Shown one piece after another: positions 17,201 to 26,700 of a stretch of DNA of 32,705 nt (within the stretch, counting starts at the first letter, position 1; each line of letters opens with the position of its first letter). This DNA comes from CAYXDO01 sp964463485. Its GTDB lineage: Bacteria; Myxococcota; Kuafuiibacteriia; Kuafuiibacteriales; Kuafuiibacteriaceae. The translations under genes and the position numbers were made by a program. The notes below the pieces were generated by a model. The model had not been told where the DNA came from and ran no database searches. It saw only the letters and a program-made list of their open reading frames with translations. Where the stretch lies: positions 1 through 32,705 of the forward strand of contig CAYXDO010000131.1 of NCBI GenBank assembly GCA_964463485.1. Reading direction: 5' to 3'.

Positions 17201-17355
17201 TGTTCGTAGACGGCGTCCAAGTGGCGGATCGAGCGCCCTCCGGCCAGGTTCGATGGACTTATGACCGAGCCTCGAACAGCATCAACTTTCAGCCGCTGGC
17301 GATTCCAGAGCCCGGCACGCAGATCGCGATTCGATACTCCGCGGAGTGCTTGTGA
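14245..17355 (+). CDS. Choice-of-anchor-D (ASH-repeat) lipoprotein with C-terminal von Willebrand A domain
   Basis: 1036-aa secreted lipoprotein. The signal has two possible lipobox cysteines, C18 (L-L-I-A-S-C) and C28 (P-I-W-A-C followed by D-D); C28 is favoured because the acidic mature tail follows it. Six ASH/HYDIN-type beta repeats follow, each opening with a phrase like DFGDVQVG, HFGDVNPG, TFGRVALG or NFGLVQVL. A vWA domain begins near residue 733, with the metal-site motif D740-N-S742-G-S744. A small beta domain ending in R-Y-S-A-E-C-L closes the protein. Such proteins are envelope or surface binding modules, and vWA domains bind metal and protein ligands. The h-region contains a 12-bp tandem duplication (14296-14319). 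The stop overlaps the next GTG as GTGA, so it is translationally coupled to the MYXO-CTERM modules. Confidence 0.87.
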   Translation: MYRLNRVSLPSALLIASCFPICFPIWACDDAGSGLGQLEGKIELETLVDFGDVQVGMTVPRALEVKNTGTAAVRVQKIERGSGFTASDYEFSVPEGGFALGPNQSQALSVSFRAFSIMEAPVESSFTLTTDVPATPQLTVNLRGRGVRSGLMITPDPADFGQVLVGTDAELEVELRNLLSIAVPVVTRLDGAGAPVVSNNGRGRFELVSDFDPATGSLVEGLLEPQASIRATLRYVPDPAGSAEADEGRWLIANCEDPLCDRPLTLLGRGSNAAIACTPEAIHFGDVNPGSVITRSITCRNATNESVSISGWGPGAGTPAEFTVRPYTGSPNAVVPGQEFTVEADFAPTVASVGRVLRGSIQIRGRNPRANRDLSPAVIGLEGAAGGPDIDVSPMTLTFGRVALGTSAKRRLIVQNSGYSDLEVTAIDEVSGSSAFTLDRTAFVVPSSELEVVEVTFTPAVLGITTGSLVVRSSDGDEPEVRVAVEGEGADLPPCDYVVSPDPMNFGLVQVLHATTQGLRISNVGATDCVLQNFEILAGSSPAFKLAEGPLAELTIPAGESHRVVVEYVPPTAAIHEGVLDFYAPSVTRPNARVGMRGVGSTSSLLISPNELAFGVVGPGCATRDRPIAIYNTGSTGTAVVRVELGPQTSDEFELVGLPSTVPSPPGAGATIAAGQSIEISVRYRARDLGPDAGTIHIFERARAEPYVIPLYGEASANPVNEDLYEQLETPEVDVLFVIDNSGSMTEEQDSLTSNFVSFIQFADAQALDYRIAVVSTDVEDEFPGNGCPSPLLPMRPGSNSQGACGYFADGSSDGVHDPDWRLVTPDEQPSPAAAFSHLAHQGTDGSGNEQGLQAAYQALSSPLTTGWNAGFLRPDAYLALIFVSDEEDSSPSSVDFYANYFRSIKGFRNNNLFSASAIVADAPGGCNGNDPGSRYIALADMTGGIFESICTADWARALQNLGLSVFGYKSRFFLTNQPVAGTVEVFVDGVQVADRAPSGQVRWTYDRASNSINFQPLAIPEPGTQIAIRYSAECL

Positions 17356-20300
17356 GACCCTTTCGTTCCTTCGATCGTGAGACTTCCAACCGCGCCACCA
17401 GGTCGATGATCGCAGCCCTGCTCTGCTCGGCGGGGCCGGCGTGGGCCGCGTCGCTTCCGTACGAGGTCACCGTCGAGCTTGCGAGCTACGCTCCGATCTC
17501 GGGGGGAACGGTTTACACGCCGACCTCTTACGCGCTGGGCTACGAGGACACCGACGAGGGTGCGGTCGAAGTCCCGCTCCCGTTTCCTGTCGAGTGGTTC
17601 GGTCGCAGCTTCGACAGCGTCTTCGTGTACACGAACGGCTTCGTCTCCTTCTCCGCCCCCCCGCCCCCTCCGGTCGGCATCCTCGGTCCACCCTCAGAGG
17701 TGCCGAGCTTCACCAACCGGCCCCACGACGCGCTCGGTGTGTTGTGGGCGAACCTTCAGGCCGATCCCACGACGGGACGCCACCCCGAGATCCGCGTGCG
17801 AACCTTCGGCTCTGCGCCGAGTCGTGAGGTCGTGATCCAGGTGCAGGACTATCGACGATCGAACGTCACCGGCTCTCGCGCGAACTTCCAAGTGCGCTTC
17901 CTCGAAGACGGCACGCTTCGGGCCGTGATCGGACCGACCGCGCTCCTGACCGGAGGCGCCACGGTGATCGAAGATCAGACCGGGACCCTGGGAGCGAACC
18001 TCCTCGAGACGGGTGGCTCGTGCGGACCCTCGTGTGCCTGCACCCCTAGGACTTGCTCGTCCACGCAGTGGCAAGAGGGGCTCACGATCTCCTTGGAGCG
18101 CCCGCTCGTCCCCGAGCTCCTCGGGACCATCGACGGCCCGAACGGCGCCTACCCGAACGACGTGTTCACCGCGACGGTGACGCTCGCGAACCTCGGCCAA
18201 GCATCGGCCGCCGCAACGCTTGGCGAGATTCGCATCTCCACCGACGAGGTGATCGATCCGTTCGACGTGTTGGTGTCGACGTGGGCCGCGCCTGCGCTCG
18301 CCGCGGGAGAGAGCGCGTCGGAGGTCCTGTCGCTCACGATGCCGCCTTTGCCCGTCGGCAAGTATTTCCTCGGGCTGATCAGCGACGCGAGCAATGGAGT
18401 CGTGGAGGCGTTCGAAGACAACGACACGGCGATCGACCCAGGCGGCCTCGCGAGCGGACCGGACCTTTCGGTGCGTGTGTTTTCTCCGCTCGGCTCGGGG
18501 CCAGGCGAAGCCATCGAGCTTCGCGTCGACATCGTCAACCGCGGCGCGCCGGTGCTCAGCCCCGTGAGTATCGACGTCTATTTGTCGAACGACGACGTGC
18601 TCGCGCCGGGCGATGCCCGCCTCGATGGCACCTTCGTCTCGCTACCCGACGGCTTCTCTGGCTCGCACACGTTCCACACGACGATTCCCACGGACGCGAT
18701 TCCCAGCCCGCCGTCCTACCGAATCCTCGCGGCGATCGATCAGCTGGCCGAGATCTCCGAATACGACGAGACCAACAACATCGCCCGGACCGCCAACGTG
18801 CTCACCCTGGCCGCAGCCGATCTCGAGGTGGTCGGGTACACGCTGTCCACGAACGCTTTCGTCGGCCTCCCGTACGCGCTCGACGCAGAGATATCCAATC
18901 GAGGAGGCGCGGTCGCTCGAGATTTCGAGATCTGCGTGGTGTTGTCGGTCGACCGGCAGTTCGACCTCACGCAGGATCACGTGTTCGTTCGACGAGGCCC
19001 GGTGCTCTTGCGAGCCGGAGAGTCGATCACGGCTCACCTCGAAGCCGTCGTGAGCGAGGACGTCCCTCTGGGCAACTACTTCGTCGCGGTGATCGCTGAC
19101 TGCGGGCTCGTGGTCTCGGAGTCGGTGGAGAACAACACGCTCTCCTCCACAGCTCCGATCCTGGTACGCGAGCCCGCTCCGGACTTCTTGATGGAAGAAG
19201 TCTCTGCGCCTGCGACAGCCGCCGCGGGTGAGGTCATGCCGGTGAGCGCGCTCGTGCTGAACCTGGGCGTGACGAGCGCCGCGACGCACGTTCGCTTCGT
19301 GCTGAGCGCTGACCAAACGCTCGACGAGTCGGACGTCTATTTGGCAGACAGTCCCGACGTGGAGATCGGGCCGAGCCAGGATCGGCTCGTCTCGCTGTGG
19401 GTCGAGATCCCGCAGACCGTCACGTCTGGAAACTGGTTCCTGTTCGCGACCGCCGATCCCGACGATTTCGTCGAGGAGGTCACGGAGGGCGACGAGACCG
19501 GATTGAGCGCGAGCCCGATCACCGTGTTGGGAGCAGATCTCGCGATCGTCTCGCCAGCTCCGCCCAACGCCGTGGTCGGCGTCCCGTACACGTTCCGGTT
19601 CGCCGCTCGCGGCGGTTCGGGCGGGTACGTCTACGAGTTGATGTGGAGCGAAGGCAGCGCCCCCGCTGGCATTGGCTTCGATGCGAGCCGCGCCGAGCTT
19701 TCGGGTGTCGCCGAGGATGCGGCTCAGGGGGCCCATGCTTTCGTGCTGCGCGTGCGCTCGGGGGGCGAGACCAGCGAGATGTCGGCGTCCTTGTTGATCG
19801 TACCGCCGACGTTGCCGTTGTCGATCGTGAGCGGGAAGCTCCCCCCCGCTCGCCAGCGCGAAGCCTACTCGTCCAACGTGATCGCGGTGGGTGGTGTGCC
19901 TCCGTACGTCTTCGAGGCGGGCACCGGGATGCCCGCCGGGCTCGAGCTCACACACGAAGGTGAGGTGACCGGCACGCCAGGCTCCGCCGGCGCGTACCTC
20001 TTCGATGTCACGGTCACGGACGCGTTGCTGGTCTCGGTGACCGCGCGCCTCGCGATCGACGTCATCGACCCTGCTGCGACCGTGAGCATCACGACGGCCG
20101 ACGTTCCGGCGGGTGTCGCGGGCGAGCCGTACGAGACGCGCTTCGAGAGTGAAGGAGGGTCGCCTCCGCTGCTCTGGACCATCGAAGGCCAGCGCGTTCC
20201 AGGGCTCGAGTTCATCGACGAGGGCGCAAAGCTCGTAGGGACGCCGACCGTCGCGGGCCGATATCCGTTCGTCGTCGAGGTCCGCGACTCCCGCGGCCTC

Positions 20301-20756
20301 CTCGATCGCAACGCGTACGTGCTCGAGATCTACGAGGTGGGCGAGCTCGAAGTCTCCGAAGCCGAGCCGCTACCGAAAGCCACGCTCGGAGAACCTTACG
20401 CCGACAAGGACGGCAACGACGTTCGACTGACGGCCGTGACACGAAGTGGAGCGGCGCCGCTCGGCGTCACGTTCCAGTTGGTGTTGGGAGAGCTTCCGCC
20501 TGGCCTCGAGCTCGACTCGAGCTCCGGCGTGATCTCAGGGACGCCCGTCGTCGAAGGAGCGTTCCCGTTCACGGTGCTTGCGGTCGATGCGTCGGGTGAC
20601 TTCGATCGCGCGACGTTCGCGATCGTGGTCGCGAAGAAAGCGGTCACCGGCGGAGGAGACGAAGGCTGTTCGTGCGCCACCGGTCGTCGCGACTCGAACG
20701 CGACCGCGCTCCTCGGGTTGCTCCTCGCGTTGCTCCTGCGCAGGGTACGACGGTGA
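17352..20756 (+). CDS. Secreted CARDB/putative-Ig repeat protein with MYXO-CTERM sorting tail (array module 1)
   Basis: 1134-aa preprotein. A signal peptide ends near A32 (G-P-A-W-A). An N-terminal beta domain (~33-245) follows, with the recurrent phrase FGRSFDSVFVYTNGFVSF. Then come four CARDB repeats (~250-725), each ending in an acidic/Asn turn such as EYDETNN, and four putative-Ig (He_PIG-like) repeats (~725-1095) with the ALPPGL...GTP pattern. The tail has C1106-S-C1108, a short Leu/Ala-rich helix and R-R-V-R-R: a MYXO-CTERM signal, processed in myxobacteria by a myxosortase and directing surface display. GTG 17352 overlaps the upstream TGA; GTG 17346 and ATG 17406 are alternatives. The stop overlaps the start of the next gene as GTGA. 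CARDB and Ig modules suggest an adhesin or matrix protein; the ligand is unknown. Confidence 0.87.
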   Translation: MRPFRSFDRETSNRATRSMIAALLCSAGPAWAASLPYEVTVELASYAPISGGTVYTPTSYALGYEDTDEGAVEVPLPFPVEWFGRSFDSVFVYTNGFVSFSAPPPPPVGILGPPSEVPSFTNRPHDALGVLWANLQADPTTGRHPEIRVRTFGSAPSREVVIQVQDYRRSNVTGSRANFQVRFLEDGTLRAVIGPTALLTGGATVIEDQTGTLGANLLETGGSCGPSCACTPRTCSSTQWQEGLTISLERPLVPELLGTIDGPNGAYPNDVFTATVTLANLGQASAAATLGEIRISTDEVIDPFDVLVSTWAAPALAAGESASEVLSLTMPPLPVGKYFLGLISDASNGVVEAFEDNDTAIDPGGLASGPDLSVRVFSPLGSGPGEAIELRVDIVNRGAPVLSPVSIDVYLSNDDVLAPGDARLDGTFVSLPDGFSGSHTFHTTIPTDAIPSPPSYRILAAIDQLAEISEYDETNNIARTANVLTLAAADLEVVGYTLSTNAFVGLPYALDAEISNRGGAVARDFEICVVLSVDRQFDLTQDHVFVRRGPVLLRAGESITAHLEAVVSEDVPLGNYFVAVIADCGLVVSESVENNTLSSTAPILVREPAPDFLMEEVSAPATAAAGEVMPVSALVLNLGVTSAATHVRFVLSADQTLDESDVYLADSPDVEIGPSQDRLVSLWVEIPQTVTSGNWFLFATADPDDFVEEVTEGDETGLSASPITVLGADLAIVSPAPPNAVVGVPYTFRFAARGGSGGYVYELMWSEGSAPAGIGFDASRAELSGVAEDAAQGAHAFVLRVRSGGETSEMSASLLIVPPTLPLSIVSGKLPPARQREAYSSNVIAVGGVPPYVFEAGTGMPAGLELTHEGEVTGTPGSAGAYLFDVTVTDALLVSVTARLAIDVIDPAATVSITTADVPAGVAGEPYETRFESEGGSPPLLWTIEGQRVPGLEFIDEGAKLVGTPTVAGRYPFVVEVRDSRGLLDRNAYVLEIYEVGELEVSEAEPLPKATLGEPYADKDGNDVRLTAVTRSGAAPLGVTFQLVLGELPPGLELDSSSGVISGTPVVEGAFPFTVLAVDASGDFDRATFAIVVAKKAVTGGGDEGCSCATGRRDSNATALLGLLLALLLRRVRR
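20663..20756 (+). other. MYXO-CTERM sorting signal of module 1
   Basis: Encodes the C-terminal tail of the first module. Cys codons lie at 20667 and 20673, followed by a short Leu-rich membrane helix and a final Arg cluster ending at the TGA 20754-20756. It is the only one of the first three tails in the array that is followed by a stop codon, so it serves as the reference for the two internal tails further along. Confidence 0.8.
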
Positions 20757-23700
20757 GGCCCTCGAAGGCTCGGCGGGCCTGCGCCACCTTCGTCACATCA
20801 CTGGCGGCGCTTACTGTATCTAAGGCTTCCGCACAACCTGCGCCATACGCGTTTATCCGCGAACCGACAGCGTACGAGTCGCTCGCGGACGCCGCGCGGA
20901 TCGACGGTCTGGCTGGTGGAGACACCGTCGCGGTGCCGCTGCCGTTCGGGTTCCGGTTCCATCGGGCGTACGCGCCGACGGTCTACGTGAGCATTCGCGG
21001 CTTCATCTCCGTGTTCCGACCTCCTGTTCCGGTCACGCCGCTTCCGCCTCAGTTCCTGCCGGCTCAGAACGTCAACGGCGTGATCGCCCCGCTCTGGTAC
21101 GACTGGTGCGCAGAGGGTCCGGATTGCACCATCCCTTCGCCCGCTCCCGACGCAGGTTTGTATGTCCGGATGGACACGACGCCCGGGCGAGCCGCCGCTC
21201 ACTTCGAATGGCGAAACCTACGCGCGGCCAACGACGTACGCTCCTCGAGCGCGATCAACTTCCGGGTCTCGCTGTACGAGGGCCTGCCCGGCCGCGTCGA
21301 GATCTCTTACGGCCCCATGCGACTGGGAACGGACCAGGTCGGACTGCCCACTCCGATGGCTTTGCGCACGGCGGTTCAAGCCCCGTTCGGAGGAGCCGGC
21401 GAGTGGCTCCCTCCGTGCGACGACTTCTTCTTCGCGTGCGGCTCCGCCCAGCTCGAGCTCTTCGAAGGCACTCGCGTCGTCTATCAAGCCGACGTCGTCG
21501 ATCTGCTCGCGTCCTACGCTTTCGCCCCCGATGTCGCGTTCCTCGGACGACCCATCGACGTCCTCGGGTTCATCGAAAACCAACACGACGGCCCCAACGG
21601 ACCAGCCGTCCCCGCGGCCTACCTCGTCCCCGCGACCAACACGACGACCGTCGGCGCCGCGCAGATCTACCGGGGCGCTCCGTTGACCTTCGGACCCTAC
21701 GAGAACGCCGCCGTCAGCTTTCAGGCGGCCGTGCCCACCCAGCTCACCGAAGGACTGTATGTCGTCGCCGTGACCGTCGACGACGAGCACCAACTCGCCG
21801 AATGGGATGAGCTCAACAACGCCGCGTGGTCCGCCCCGCTGAGAGTCCGACGGCCACGACCGAACCTCGTCGTCCAATCCGTTGCAGCTCCAACGATCGC
21901 GCTCATCGGCGACGTCGCACCTGTCGTCGTCACGATCGCCAACGATGGAATCGAAGACGCCGCCGCCAACGTCGCCGTCGTGCTCGGCTCCGATGCCGAG
22001 ACGACCTCCTTCGATCGTGAGGTTGGCTCGACGCGGATCGAGCTCGAGGCCGGCACGAGCACCACGGTGACGATCGAGGCAAACGTCCCTGCCGACCTCG
22101 GCGGGAGCACCATGGTGTATGGAGCGATCGCGGATGCGAACCAAGAGGTCGAAGAGGTTTCGGAGCTCGACAACGTGCGCTCGGCGTCCTCGACCACGCT
22201 GATCGGCTCCGAAGCGATCTCGATCGCGGACTCGCTTCCCGCCGCCTCGCGCACGATCCCCTACCGCGCCAAGGTGGTGGCGCTCGGCGGAATCGGGGCG
22301 CTGACCTTTCGACACACGCGCGGGCTGCTCCCGCGGGGCCTACGCTTCGACGCTGGGCACGCCGAGATCTTTGGCATTCCCCTGGAGCTCGGTTCCTTCT
22401 CGCTGGAGTTCGAGGTCACCGCAGAAGGGGGACAGCGCGCGTCGAGCGCCGTCTCACTCGTCGTCTCCGACCCACTCGTCGAGCTCCAGGTGCTCACGAG
22501 TACGTTACCGAGCGGCGCCTTCGGAGCTCCCTACGCGTTCACTCCGATCGTGATCGGCGGTGCGCCTCCCTATCGATTCGCCGCGACACCCTCGCTGCCC
22601 GAAGGTCTCGCGTTTGCGAGCGACGGCACGATCCTCGGCGTCCTGCGCGCGATCGGAACGATCGCGTTCACGCTCGAGGTCGAGGACGCTGCGGGAGCCG
22701 CGGACGCCGTCGGGCTCGAGCTGTTCGCCGCCGCGCCCTCCTCCCTGACGCTGATCTCCGCGGCCCTCGAACCTGCCACGCTCGGAGTCGCCTATGACAC
22801 GAAGTTGATCGCTGCTGGCGGCGCGCCGCCTTACGTCTTCCGCGCCAAGAGCGATCTTCCGCTCGGCTTGGAGCTCGTGGGGGAGCACGTCCGAGGCACA
22901 CCCTCGCGTTTCGGAGCCTTCGCCTTCGAGCTCGACGTCGAGGACGCCCACGGCGTGACCGTGCGGTCGCCGGTTTTCATCGAGGTTGCGGACGCTGGCC
23001 CCGCGCTCTCGTTCGATCGTGCCGTGCTCCCACGTGCTCAGGTCGGCACCGTCTACGCCGGCACGGTCTCCGCTTCGGGCGGCCAAAAACCTTACACGTG
23101 GTCGATCGTCGAGGGATCGATTCCGCCAGGCTTCTCGGTGGTTCCTGACGGGCCCGCGGCCCTCGCCAGCGCGGCCATCATCACGGGTCTGCCGATCTCC
23201 TCGGGAGTATGGCCCTTCGTGCTGCGCGTCGGGGACGCCGCCGGACACACGGTCGAGAGCGCGCAGTTGATCGCCGCCGAAGCTGCCCCGACCGCTCCCT
23301 CCGACGACGGAGGTTGTGGTTGTCGAACGAGCTCTTCAGGCCGGCTGGGCCTTGGACTCGTCGTGCTGGCCATGCTCACCTTCCGCATGTCTTCGCGCAA
23401 AAAGCTCGGCGCGCCGCTGATCGGGACGTTCATGCTGACGTTCATGCTGACGACCCCGTCCGCCTGGGCACAGTCGATCTACGTCGCGAGGACCACGAGC
23501 GCACCCTTCTCGCCGTTGGCATCGGGCGCTCCCATCAATTTTGGCTTCGCGACGGACGACGGCGCGAAGGACGTCCCGATCGGCTTCACGTTCGAGTTCT
23601 ACGGACGCCCGTACACCCGTGTGAACGTCGGCGTGAACGGCGCGATCTCGTTCGCGCCGCCTTGCTCTTCGGGCTGCGGCCTCGAAGCCACCTGTACGAA

Positions 23701-26700
23701 CGCCGTCTGTGCGCTGAGCAGTCTGCCTTACGACCCGGACTCGATCCCGAGCATCCAATCCCCACAAGCCGTCGTCGCGGCTTGGTGGGACGACCTTTCG
23801 GCCGACACCTTCTGGTCTCCTGGAGCGGCGATGCTCTATGCGCTCGAAGGCAGCGCGCCCAATCGTCAGCTCGTGGTCGAGTGGCGCCGGGTCGCGCGCC
23901 TCGGTGACACCGGGAGCGAGCTCTCCGTGCAGATCCGACTCGAGGAGGCCACTCGCACGGTCCACGTGCACTACGGACCTGTGACTTCGTCACCTTCGTC
24001 GACCGCGTGGTCGGGGCTCGTCGGGATCGAAGACCACACCGGAACCGACGGGCTCGCGCCGTTGGGCTGCGGGGCCTCGTCGGGGAGCGCGTGCGACATT
24101 TCCGATCTCGTCGCCCTCTCGGGGACGGTGATCTCGTACAGCCCGGTGAGCGGGCCGGAGCTCGTCGGCGAGTGCCGTGGCCTCGATCGCGCGATGCCTG
24201 GAGCTCAAACGACCGTGGAGGTGAACGCCTTCAACATCGGCCCTGACCCCACGCCGACCGGTTTCGACGCGGACGTCTACCTGTCGCTCGATCGCTCCCT
24301 CAATCCCTCCGCCGACTTCCTCCTCGGCCGCGCGTCGTTCGACGTCGTCACCGAAAACGCCGGCATGACCCGCGTGCTCACGGCGACCGTTCCCTCCGCT
24401 GTACCACCAGGGCTCTATTTCACCGCGGTCGAGCTCGATCCTGATGATGTCGTCGTCGAGACCATCGAGGCGAACAACGTCGCCTACTCTGACTTGACCG
24501 TGCTCGTCGGGCCCGACGCCACGCCCGCATTCGACGCCGTCGTGCCCGGAGCTAGCCCTGGAACCTCGTACTCGGCGACGTTCCACATCAAGAACCAGAA
24601 CGTCGCGATCTCCGAACTCGGATGGGCCCTGTACGTCTCCGCCGACAACCGCCTCGACGCGACCGACACGCTGCTCGCGAACGGACGAACGTCACTCTCC
24701 GAGCTCCAAGACCTCGTGATCACCGCGACCGCGACTTTTCCGGCCGTCTCGATGGGCTTGCGTCGTCTGATCGCGATCGTCGACACCGACGACGAGCTGA
24801 CCGAGGCCAACGAGAGCAACAACGTCGTCGCCTCCAATGAGCTCATCGTCGGACCAGATCTGACCCTCTCGATCTCGAACGTGCCCGAGCAGAGCGGACC
24901 CACCGAGACGCTCTCCGTCGACCTCGCGATCGAGAATCGCGGCGCGCCGATCGAACAAGCGACCGTGCAGTTGTTCCTCTCGGACGACACCGTCCTCGAT
25001 GCGTTCGACGTTCCCTTGCTGACCTACACGGCTGTGCTCGCCGGTCGCTCGCACGTCGATGCCACCGTCACCTCGACCGTTCCCGAGGTCACTCCCGGCT
25101 TGCTTCACCTCTTGGGTCGAGTCGACCCGCTCGACGAGGTGGACGAAGCGAACGAGAACAACAACAGCGCGATGTCTCCAACGACCCTACGCATCGTCGG
25201 CCCAGACCTCGCCGCAATCGAAGTGACGTGCCCGTCCGTGTTGTTCAGAGGACAGCCTGCGCTGGTGGACGTGATCGTGCGGAACGACGGTGGGGCGAGC
25301 GTGCGCGCGTTCTCCTATTCGATTCACCTCTCGGACAACCAGCTCATCACGGTCTCCGACCCGATGCTCGCCGAGTCGGGACCGCATGCCTTGGCGCCCG
25401 GACAGTCGCTCGCGGCGCGCCATGTCGTCACCATCCCCGCGGATTTTCCGGCCGGCGCCGCAGACGTGGGGCTCATCGCAGACTCGACGAGCGCGGTGCT
25501 CGAGGAACAGGAGGCCAACAACATCACGCGAAAACAAGGCCGCGTGACCGTTCGCGATCCGGCCGCCGATTTTGCCGTCTTCGACGTGGCCACCCGCGGG
25601 AACCTCGCTGCCGGAGAGCGTGTCGTGATCGATCGGTTGCTCGAGAACGCAGGCAACAGCGCGGCGCGCCTCGACTACCAGATCGTACTGTCCACGGACG
25701 CGACGCTCGACGCGGACGACGTGGTGATCGGGAACGGCTCGATCGAGCTGGAGGCCGGCCGTTTCGATGCAGGCAGCGACGTCGCCCGGGTGCCGCTCGC
25801 ACAGGGGGCGGGGCGTTATCATCTCGGCTACCGGCTCGACCCCCGAGACTCCGTGGCGGAGCTCGACGAGTCCAACAACCTCTCTTCGGTCGTGATCGTC
25901 ACGGTGGCTCCTGGAGCGCTCGTCTTACTGACAGAAAGCCTTCCGCTCGCCACGGTGGGCGCTCTTTATTCGTTCGACCTCGTGGCCGCGGGAGGCCGGG
26001 GTCCGCACCAATACCAGCTCGTTGGCGGAGCCTTGCCGGACGGCCTGACGTTGACGACCGCCGGCCGCATTTCAGGATCCCCGGAGACGGTGGGGCTCTC
26101 GACCTTCGAAATCTCCATAACCGACGGCGAGCACACGCTGCAGCGTACGCTGGAGCTCCTCGTCGCCGAGCGAACCTCCAAGCTCGAGGTCCTCACGCGC
26201 GCGCTGCCGCCCGCCTGGGCTGGCCGTCCGTACCAGGCGTCGCTCGTGTCCGTGGGTGGCGTGCCTCCGCTCGTTTGGAGCGCCACGGGACCGCTGCAAG
26301 GGCTCGAGCTCGATCCGAACGGTGACTTGTCCGGCACACCCCGCAGCGCCGCCAGCGGTCTCACCACGTTCCGCGTCACGGACGCGACCGGGGCCTTCGC
26401 CGAACGTCTCGTTCCCGTTCGCGTGATCGGGCCGGACGCCGGCGTTCGCTTTTCCATCGACGCACTTCGTTCGGGCGTCGTGGGCAGAGCCTACGACCAG
26501 CAGCTTCGGCTCGAGAACGGCGAGTCGCCTTTCAAGCTCGAGCTCGTCGATGGGGAGCTCCCGCCGGGCCTGGCGCTCAACGCAGACAGAATCCTAGGGA
26601 CGCCGTTTCGCGTGGGTGTTTTTGCGTTCGCCGTACAGGTCGTCGACGGCCGCGAGGACTTCGACCTGAGCTACTTCGTCATCGACGTCGCATCCAACGA

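Noticed and set aside
18642..19955. 437-codon minus-strand frame within module 1
   Set aside because: Antisense of a clear CARDB/Ig coding region; composition is rich in Arg, His and Asp with no domain.
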